In this document: positions 55,629 through 64,000 of the stretch, piece by piece
Layout: every line of letters begins with the position of its first letter
Position numbering within the stretch: the first letter of the stretch is position 1
From: Ligustrum vulgare
Taxonomy: Eukaryota; Streptophyta; Magnoliopsida; Lamiales; Oleaceae
NCBI GenBank assembly: GCA_963555705.1
Contig: OY743169.1
Span: 441,501 to 505,500 of the forward strand
DNA length: 64,000 nucleotides
Reading direction: 5' to 3'
The notes under the pieces: model-generated
What the model was told of the DNA's origin: nothing
Databases searched by the model: none
What the model saw: the letters and a program-made list of their open reading frames with translations, nothing else
Program-made: the position numbers and the translations under genes

Positions 55629-57640
55629 GTTGTTGCGAATAAATATTACAAGTGTACGATATCATTAACAAGTAATAGGTGGACTTTTGAGTCAGGTTGT
55701 TTATCCCAAAAGGACCAGTTATTTGTTATAAATTCAATTGATTCTAAGAATTCCTAACCTGAGGCGAAAAATAAGAAAATGAAAAGTGCAAACAATTCCA
55801 AAAAGACAATAAATTGATTAATTAATTAAATAAACGATAAAAATACAAAATTAAACTAATTGCAATTGAAATCAAAATATGAAAGTAAGAAATTGAACAA
55901 TGAGTTTTCTTAACAATAAATAACTATCGGGATTAATGATTTCGAAATAACATTCTAGCTTAATTTCGCATCTCAAGTTGTTTTCGAAAATTGTATTTGA
56001 CCAAATTCTCTTGTATATCTAATTTACCTCTCTTAAGTTCAAATTAGACATATTTAACTAAGTCAACCATTTATCTCTATAGCGGGTTGGAATTCTTCCT
56101 CAGCCAAATGCATTAAATTACCTAAGAATTCATTTCTCTATCTTTTTTGTTGAAATTGCTGGATTTTACTACATGATCTAATTGTTCACTCACCCCTCGA
56201 ATTATGAAAACAATTATTAAATCGTGGACTATCGATCGTGCAGGTTTAACTCATGTGGTCGTGCGGTTGACTGAAAATGTGTTCTGACCATATAACTGTG
56301 GTTCACGTGGCCGTGCAGTTATAGGTATGGAGGACCGCACAGTTATGCATTTTAGCTCGGTTCAAATTTTCTTGCATTTAAATTGGTCCCCTTCTTTTAT
56401 TTGTTCTTCAAGTCTCCAACTTTTGAATAAAGCGATTTAGACCCCGATTTGCAAATTACCTATTATGGGCCCGAAACGGAGGTCGGAAGTCAAATTTGCA
56501 AATTTCAAATACGCCCCTTTTCAATTTAATTTTGCCTCGATTCTGTCTTACATCAGATACACATATAATGTGTAACATGTATGCAAGGTGATCATTCATA
56601 CAAATTTGTAAAAACTCACAGAAAAACTCATTGTAGCATTTTAGCAAACACTTGGTGTGTATGATGAAGAATCAAGAGAATACATAGATTTGGGAACATG
56701 AAACAATCTAAAATTTTGTCACCTATAATCAACAATTCAACACTCCTATTATGGTTTAAACCCAAAATCAATCAATTCATAATCCCAAAATTTCTTAAGA
56801 AAAGCACAAGAATGAGTTTATGAATAAACTCAATCAAGTGTGCAATACTCACCTTAATCCAAGAATTGAATGTGATATGGGACATGATTTTGATGCAATG
56901 AGATAATGAAAAACTTTTGTTATGGAGTGGGATCAAAATTTGGTGATTTGGGGGGAAGAAAAACAAGTTAGGAGTGATGAAAAAAAATACCTGTATATGC
57001 TATAATCTGGGCATACTGCCCAGGTAATAAGTGCGCGACCGCATAGGCTTAATCTAGGCAGTAGCCTAGATTTTTGCGTGTGTAGATTTTAGGCATCATT
57101 ATTTTACCCCAAACGCATCGTGTTGCATGCAAAGAATCCCCAAACTATGTTACCATGTCCTAAACTCTTGTGTGTGCTAGAAATGATGATGCATAACTCA
57201 ATCATTCAAAAATGCAAAAACTACCTTAAAATAAATGTAAAGCTATACATACAGCAAAATAAATAAAAGGGATAGAAAATTGGGTTGCATCCAAATAAGC
57301 GCTCCGTTTATAGTCTAAAGCTCGACTTTTTACAAACTTTCTTATGGTGGCATAAAAGATGCTCTTGATGCCCTGCACTCCTAGCAATTCCCTGCCTTGC
57401 ACTTCTCAATCTTTTTGTGCACTTTCTTAAATTCTTGATTACTGAACTGAGTGTTCTCTACCTTTGCCTCATGTTCCAAACCTTCAACTCGTTTCTGCGC
57501 TACCTCCTCAGCTTTGAAACAACTTTCTTGTTGATAGTATTAATTAGGATGTTGAGTGATGCTAAAAGTCACTTGCTCATCCTGCACCCTTAAAATCACC
57601 TCCCCTTTTTCAACATCTATCAAGGCTCGTCCTGTGGTTT
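55629..57640 (-). mobile_element. Athila-like (TR-GAG type) remnant with LTR, 3' region and protease stub
   Basis: The LTR edge TGTTGCGAATAAATATTACA on plus matches in layout the TR-GAG 3' LTR edge (AAGTGTACGATATC follows in both). The LTR part runs to about 56470 and includes repeated GTGGYCGTGC units (56255-56335) where the young element has GCGATCGC. 56800-57300 is homologous to 44870-45480. 57560-57640 matches the protease end (CATCTATCAAGGCTCGTCCT against 45885). The 5'-truncated LINE cuts it at about 57640. Confidence 0.7.
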
Positions 57641-58429
57641 GATCAGGAGCAAAATTATTGGGATTACTAAAGAGAATGGTGACTAGAATGAGAATAAACA
57701 AGAGGTTAGAGAGGATGTTGTTTCATTCTTCCAATCACTTTTTTATGCTGAACATAGTACAAAGGGGGCAGACCTGTTGCAATGTATTCCGAGACTTGTA
57801 ATTCAAGAATACAACCACAATTTGATACAGATTCCTAATGAAGAGGAAATTAAACACGCTGTATTTGATATTGACGCAAACAGTTATGCTGGTCCTGATG
57901 GTTTCAATTGACATTTTTATCAAGAATGTTGGAATATAATAAAGTCAGATCTTAAAGAAGCTATCTAGGAATTTTTCCATGGTAGAGCCTTGCCAAATGG
58001 AATCACAATAACTTCCATTATTTTGATCCCTAAATCTGAATCTCCTAGATACTGGAAAGATTATAGACCAATAAGTCTATGCAATGTCTTCAACAAGATC
58101 ATACTAAAGATTATGAATAATAGAATGGCTCCCATCTTGCCTAACATTATTGCAGAAAATCAAAGGGGTTTTGTACAAGGAAGATGCATCACTGATAATG
58201 TTCTACTGGCTTAGGAAATGATCCAACAATTAAACATGAAAGTTAGAAGAGGAAATATACTTTTGAAACTAGACATGGCTAAAGCTTATGACAGGGGGTC
58301 TTGGTCATTCCTTCCTTAAGTCCTTAACCATTTTGGGTCATCGAAATGTGGATTGAATTGATTTCAAAGTGTATTCAAAATTGCACATTTTCTATTTTGA
58401 ATCTTTGATTAATGGCAAATTGACTGGAT

Positions 58430-58443
58430 CCCCCCCCCCCCCC
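58430..58443 (+). repeat. Run of 14 C inside the LINE RT
   Basis: The run lies where related RTs read S-P-x-R-GLRQGD. It keeps Pro codons but shifts length. It is probably slippage expansion, or could be a sequencing error. Confidence 0.9.
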
Positions 58444-60198
58444 AGGGGATTAAGACAAGGAGATACAATCTCCTGTAGCTTATTTATAATAATGGCAAAT
58501 AGTCTATAAAGAGGGTTGAATCAATTATTTCAAAGATATAGTTTTTTTCCAGTTCATTTATGGAGGCAAAACTATTCTTTCTCATTTGAGCTTTGCTGAT
58601 GATATAATATTGTTCACTAATGGTCACGTTTCTTCCATTAAGAAAATCACTAAATTTCTGAAGACATATGAAAAAACATCAGGGCAACTCATCAATATTT
58701 GCAAAAGTTCATTCATTCTGGGGAGAGGACATTAGGCTGTAACAATTAAACATGACTGGATTCCAAGAAGAAAAACTTCCTATAAATGCTTAGGAGTTCC
58801 TCTGTTTGTTGGAAAGAAAAAGGTAATTCTATATGAAACATTGATACAGAAAATCAAGTCAAATATTGATGGATGGGAGTCTAAACTACTATCTTCTAGT
58901 GGAAAAATTATACTCATTAGACATGTCCTTCAATCTACGCCTATGTATTTACTGCAAATCCAAGATCTACCCAAAGAGTTTTACGAAAAATCAATGTACT
59001 GATGAATGGAGTCATATGAGGAGACAAAGAATCCGAGAAAAAAATCCACTGGGCAAGCTCGAATAAACCATGTTATCCCATCAATGAAGGAGGTTTGGGA
59101 TTTAAAAACTTGGAAGAGATGAGCAAAGCTTTTGATTATAAACTACGGGGGAAATTTAGATCCCAGAAAACTTTGTGGAGCCAGATTTTGATGGAAAAGT
59201 ACGATCCCAAGTCTCAAGCAATATGCAAACTGTCAAACAAAATTGGATCACCAATTTGGAAGAGGTTAATATCCATCAACAGGGAGGTAGAGCTTCAAAT
59301 TGCATGGAAGATTGGAAAGGGTGATATTAGCATTTGGCATGACAGATACTACAAGTTGGGATACTTAGCCATGTTATTGAACCAATTGCATTCCAACAGA
59401 GTAAGGTTAAAGATCTCTTTATTATTAACTCTTGGGATACACAAAAACTAAATTTGATAGTGATTAATTGGATAATCAAACAGATTCAGGAGATTCCTAT
59501 TCTGCCGGATGAGGACAAAATGTGGCTTGCTGACAAAACCAATCTTTTTACAACTTCATGTTGTATGGATTTGTTCAAAAGAAATCTAATACACAGCTTT
59601 CTATGAGGTATGTATGGTGTAAAGTTCCTATCAAAATCTCATTCTTCATTTGGAAATTGTGGAGAAATTGGATTACTGTGGACGACGTACTTTAGAGAAG
59701 ATTTGGATTTCAATTCCCATCTAAATGTCAATATTGCTCCTCAGTTGAAATAGTGGATCATGTTTTCCTCTCAGGCCCTGTAGCCACTCAGGTTTGGTCT
59801 CACTTTTATCTTAGAGCTGGAAAAAAATTTCATAAATATTCTCATCCTACGTGCCTGCATTTTGCTTGGGTGTTGTGTGGAAATCAATTACAGTTTCCTT
59901 GGATGCATGTAACTCTTCTTGTTTTTTGGCTTTTGTGGATTGATAGAAATAAATCTGAACACGAAGATAGGAGTATGTCTACTAAGAGAATCATTAAAGC
60001 TGTCTCAGGTTCAATGGAACTCATGAAAGGTTCCTCAGTTAATCAAACTGAAAAGCCAAAAAAAATGATCTGTTATTGGACAAAACCATAGTGCAATCAA
60101 GTTAAAATTAACATTGCTGGAGTCCATTAGAAAGATGTAACTGTCTTTTGTGGAATAGCAAGAACTGAAACTTATGAAGTTCTTTTTGGATTCAGCCC

Positions 60199-60360
60199 CT
60201 GTTTGGTAGAGATTAAAAACGGATTTTTAGCAAATTTTGATAAAAGTTGATTAGTTGTGTGGTTAAAAAGTTGTAGGACCCCTTAAATATGGTTATGATT
60301 AATTGTTGACTTTGATTTTGATAAAAATCAGATTTTTTTTTTATCAAAAACAAACAGGCT
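60199..60360. mobile_element. Small MITE in the LINE RNase H region, about 160 bp
   Basis: The left CCCTGTTTGGTAGAGATTAA and the right end (reverse complement AGCCTGTTTGTTTTTGATAA) are imperfect inverted repeats. The interior has TTTTGATAAAA pairs. It interrupts RNase H sequence (FGFS before, INGKLV after). The target duplication is unclear. Confidence 0.65.
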
Positions 60361-61044
60361 ATCAATGGAAAACTAGTTACATGTTCTCTTAAAACGGAAG
60401 CAACTATCCTGGCTATTAAAAAAGCAATTCAAATTTTTTTTCAGAGGGGTTTTAAGAATATTATTATTGAAGTTGATGATCCTCAATGCTTATCTTGGTA
60501 GACTCATAATCAAGGCCCTTGACAGATTTGTTACCTTGTTAAACAAGTGCATCAGCTTCTCAGCAACTTTAACAATCCTATCATGCTTATACCTCGAAGT
60601 GTAAACCATTCAGCTGTGGAAATTGCTAAGTGTTGGTAGGAGAAACTCACCATAAAATATTTCACCAAGGAGGACTTACCAACCAAAGTCAAGAGTATAA
60701 TCAAATTGAAAGTCGAAGGACTGCCATGTCTTTTTCCTTAGCAATCATCTCAAATGCTTGGAGTTTCAGAACAACAGATTTTCATTGCTACAGAGTAGTT
60801 GTAGTAAAATTTAAGAAATTTGTACGGGAGGTAGTAACTCCTTTTTTACATTAGTCTTGCATTTTATTGTTTTGTACTAGCATGGAGTATTACTCTATGT
60901 TAGCACAATTTCATCATTTCTAGTTTGGATGGAGTTTTTCAACATGTGTGTAAATAGGCATCTTTCTTGGAGGTTTGGTATTTTGCCCCCCTCCAATTAG
61001 GTGTAATTTTTTTTTTATTCAATAAAATGGTGGTGGCATCCTAA

Positions 61045-61065
61045 CCCCCCCCCCCCCCCCCCCCC
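61045..61065 (+). repeat. Run of 21 C at the LINE 3' end
   Basis: It follows GGTGGTGGCATCCTAA and is followed by AAAAGAG. It takes the place where a poly(A) tail is expected for an L1-type LINE. From 61066 to 62205 the DNA is AT-rich, and I see no gene or clear element. Confidence 0.9.
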
Positions 61066-62205
61066 AAAAGAGTAGAGGTGGAGTCATAAAAATTACACCA
61101 AAACTCTTAAGGGTATTTCATAAAAAATAAAAAAAAAATAAAAAAAGGTATTTTCGTTTATCAAGAAATATAAAAATAATTATCTATAGATATATCATTT
61201 TAATTATTGTGGTACTTTAGATAGACATGTTTTGTTGTACACTATTCGTTGACTTAAGTTATAATTTTAATTGTAATTAACATAATTTTTTACATCACTT
61301 TTTATGCATATATTTTTTTGAAATTATTTTTAACCACTTAGTTTACATTTTAAAAAAATAGATAATTTTGATTATATTGTATTTCTACACCCCCAGAATA
61401 GTGTGTAAATATATTGTAAGTTATCTAAAAAAAAATTGTGCAAAATATTTTGCGATTATTTATGCTTAAATTGAACAAATAATTTATCTATGATAAATAC
61501 TTATTTTTAAAATAAAAAATATTTATATATTAATATTGTACTCATACTAAAGATTTCATTAAATTATATAGTATGAAATTAACAAAAATCGAAGTTATCA
61601 GTGTCAAGTAGAAATTTGAAGTTATTTTAAAACATTTAGAATCATTTTCGTAGCCAATTAATTGACGATTTTTGTTTTTTGTTTTTTGTTTTTTTGGCAA
61701 TGTGATTATTTAAGATATTTTATATTAAGATCAATTTACTTGATAAATAAAAAACTAATTTTGGATAATTTTATATTATAATAAAAAATTGCCTCAAAAA
61801 AAAAAAAAATGGTCCGACTGATGAGCCAGTGCCAAGTGGTGTCTTACAGCTTCCAAATTAGTTGGCTTTCCATTTGCATTTCTTCCTGCAGAATAGAATT
61901 TTTGCTTGTACCATTTTAGAAGTCTTTGCTTTGGGTTTCTTGTTTGCCGGCAGTGGCGCTACTTGTATATTATTTTGTTGCGTGTACTATTAAATACATT
62001 TTTATTTCCTTTTCAAGTGTTTGATTTTGCCAACTTTACTATGTAAGAAATTACAACTTGACATTTCAGTCGTATTTATTGAATACGAAAAAGGAAAATC
62101 CATGGTAGATTTTTGCATTAGCTAATTTATATTTATATATGAATGAAATCTCGTCTCTCAGTCTCAAACCATGATCACATTCAACTTTCTTTTCTTCCTA
62201 TTGTT

Positions 62206-62826
62206 ATGTATTGAAAGTGATCCCTAAATATGAAGTTTCTATACTTGGAGGGCCACTTTGGCAACCAATGGAAACTTGGATGACCTAAGGCGCAATTCTT
62301 GGGATTAATACTCTATTTGGACCGTTACGGTTGTGACTTAACTTGGGGAAATATATACTTGGCTTTGGCTTCACACATACACAAACTTGGCTCTCTCTCT
62401 CTCTCTCTCTAATGCGCACGCGCGAGCGCACGAACCTATGGTTCTCCTCTTCTTCTGTTTACACATTCTTCTTGCGCCATTTTGTGTATTACTTGTGGTG
62501 TAGTTTAGGTCATATTGTAGAATAGACTGGGCACCCTTGTATAGTTATGGGTGTGGTGATCTTGTGGAGATTAGAGGCTGGTTCGTTTATTCCTTCAGAA
62601 TGAATTGTGCGCGTGACTTTGTGATTGATTCTTGTGTTTGGAACTCTCATTGGAAGGTTGTTGGCTAGTGGATTAGGCATGATCCTGAGCCCTCCAGATG
62701 TAGGTGATTACACTGAACTGGGTCACCAAGAGGTTGTGTTGTTTCTTTTTTTCACTTTGATTCTTGTATGATTTATTTATGTTATTCGCGATTATCACTC
62801 GATTAGAACACTAAAATCCCAACAAA
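62206..62826 (+). repeat. 5' LTR of a copia element (element C)
   Basis: It runs from about TATGTATTGAAAGTGATCCC (left edge approximate) to CCCAACA just before the PBS. It contains a CT microsatellite (62391-62411), GC-alternating text (GCGCACGCGCGAGCGCACG, 62414-62432) and a TATA-like site (ATATATAC, about 62351). The partner LTR lies beyond the window. Confidence 0.65.
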
Positions 62827-62828
62827 AC

Positions 62829-62840
62829 TGGTATCAGAGC
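62829..62840 (+). other. Primer binding site, initiator tRNA-Met (element C)
   Basis: TGGTATCAGAGC is the classic complement of the plant initiator tRNA-Met 3' end, used by most plant copia elements. It sits next to the LTR end. Confidence 0.93.
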
Positions 62841-63322
62841 CATATTAGGGTTTTCTGAAATCTGATTTCAAACTCTCTGATTAATTTTAGGACTTTGCCA
62901 AATTTTGGGATTGTTGTGTTTCAAGATTAGATACTGCATAGATTTTCAGAAAATCCAAACACTAGTTGATCGTGCAGGAAAGGGTTCTTCCGGCCAGTAA
63001 ACATTGTAGTTGCTTTTCTTGTCTCCTTGATAACTGGTGAGATTGTTTCAGTTCAACGCCTCTTAATAATCAAATTCTTTTATGTTTAGGGATTTTGTGA
63101 TTATTAAGCATGCCGTGATTTAGGAATTTGCATACTATTTAGTATAAATTCTATAATAGTGTATGCTGTAATCTACTGGATACAATTATGTATGCCCTTG
63201 CCCCTGTTATGTTTTTCATAAGGGTTGGTATTGGTATTTTGATTGAAAATTGTATTGTGAATCTTGAAAGTTTTTTGAAAACTTTTTTAGTTGAATTGTG
63301 AATTTGAATTATAAATTCACAA

Positions 63323-64000
63323 ATGGCATCTAGTAGTCATCTCTCATTTACCGAACCCATTATGGGTTCAAGGGTCGAACTATCACAATTCGATGGAAAG
63401 GGTGACTACTCAATATGGAAACAGAAAATGAAGGCCATTTTGGTCCAACAAAGAGTAGCTAAGGCTATTGAAGATCCTAATACATTTTTTACTGAACTAA
63501 AAGCTACACCTAATCTTATGCCTGATATGAATGAGATAGCTTATAGTTCTATTATCTTGCACTTATTTGATAATATCGTGAGATAAGTAGATGAATATAA
63601 GATGGCTAAAGACTTGTCGGAAGCTCTTGATACTATGTTTCTAACTAAGACATTGGCCAACAAGATTTACCTTCTTGAGAAATTATTTAGCTTTTGAATA
63701 GATCCCAGAAAGGAATTAAAAATGAACTTGAGCGATTTTAGCATCATATTGAAGACTCTGTCTCATAATGATAAAAAATTGATGATGAGGACCTAGCAAT
63801 TATTTTATTGAACTATTTACCTGAATCTTATAAAGATATCAAAAATGCTATAAAATACTCTAGGGATAAATTGACTCAACCTATTGTGATTGATGCTGTG
63901 AAATTTAAAGAATTTGAAATTAAGAAAGAACAAAATGCAAACCATAGAGATATGAGTATGTTTGTGAGAGGTAGATCGAATAAAAGAGACAATAACCTTC
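63323..64000 (+). pseudogene. Copia gag, 5' part (element C), runs off the window
   Basis: The plus-strand start MASSSHLSFTEPIMGSRVEL is followed by SQFDGKGDYSIWKQKMKAIL and VQQRVAKAIEDP, the conserved N-terminal Gag pattern of plant copia (FDG..Y..WK.KM.A.L). A stop follows NIVR at 63585. Homology then continues in the same and shifted frames (KMAKDLSEALDTMFLTKTLA, NKIYLLEKLF) with more stops, so it is a decayed Gag. The rest of the element is outside the window. Confidence 0.9.

Larger units (their letters stand above)
57640..61065 (+). pseudogene. 5'-truncated L1-type LINE: RT, zf-RVT and RNase H regions (broken)
   Basis: The plus strand encodes SFFQSLFYAEHSTKGADLLQ, DYRPISLCNVFNKIILKIMN, NQRGFVQGRCITDNVLLA, KLDMAKAYDR and LSHLSFADDIILFTNGH (catalytic FADD at about 58590). 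It then reads YKCLGVPLFVGKKKVILYE and the zinc-finger-like region VDHVFLSGPVATQVWSHFYL. RNase H-like pieces (ATILAIKKAIQIFF, then RGFKNIIIEVDD) are at about 60400-60480. This order is that of plant LINEs, which copy their RNA at a nicked target. The endonuclease domain is missing at the 5' end, as expected for 5' truncation. Stops and shifts are many. A small MITE is inserted at 60199, and the 3' end is AATAAAATGGTGGTGGCATC followed by a C tract. Confidence 0.92.

Overview
The window is nuclear DNA of a flowering plant, most likely a eudicot. The evidence is one spliced 40S ribosomal protein S5 gene with plant-type introns and a telo-box promoter, embedded in AT-rich DNA made almost wholly of plant transposons: Ty3/gypsy Athila and Athila-like non-autonomous elements, chromovirus remnants, Ty1/copia, a plant L1-type LINE, a Helitron and hAT-like or other TIR elements. 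I see no bacterial, organellar or viral genes. The only intact host gene I can support is RPS5 (28487-30986, minus). All other coding sequence belongs to transposons and is broken, except one intact 832-codon Gag-protease ORF.

Layout. 1-3006: unassigned AT-rich DNA and a probable LTR. 3007-19935: a decayed Athila element on the minus strand (gag, protease, RT, RNase H, integrase, PBS, partial LTR). Its integrase gene is cut open several times. One cut holds a four-level nest: a solo LTR (4522-14510, target duplication AAGGT), inside it a second solo LTR (5577-13305, ATCAT), and inside that a non-autonomous Helitron (7273-12467) carrying spliced-gene fragments and a 152-bp minisatellite. 19936-25830: a decayed copia RNase H on the plus strand, split by a 4.9-kb LTR element with no coding capacity (20013-24904, ATCTT) whose interior is three different tandem arrays. 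25831-28486: AT-rich DNA, a 131-bp triplicate and an LTR-like segment. 28487-31130: RPS5 and its promoter. 31246-32473: a TIR element with an internal minisatellite just upstream of that promoter. 33790-36735: a chromovirus chromodomain remnant split by another solo LTR (GCTTG).

37217-51330: a decayed copia element on the minus strand, cut by a gypsy LTR fragment, a 488-bp hAT MITE, a third family-B LTR and a very young 8.6-kb TR-GAG-type element (41042-49665, GTGTT, 1502-bp LTRs that differ at one base by eye). 51334-57640: remnants of related Athila-like non-autonomous elements around a second decayed copia element. 57640-61065: a 5'-truncated, decayed LINE ending in a C tract. 62206-64000: the start of another decayed copia element (LTR, PBS, gag).

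How the parts work together: the Gag-protease-only and non-coding LTR elements would need reverse transcriptase and integrase supplied in trans by intact relatives, which are not present here. The Athila copy in this window is dead. Recurrent non-coding patterns deserve attention: clusters of short palindromes at similar places in unrelated LTR families, each family with its own palindrome, and a repeated AGTCCC-type motif shared across LTR families. I compared all sequences by eye, so boundaries given as approximate are good to tens of bases.
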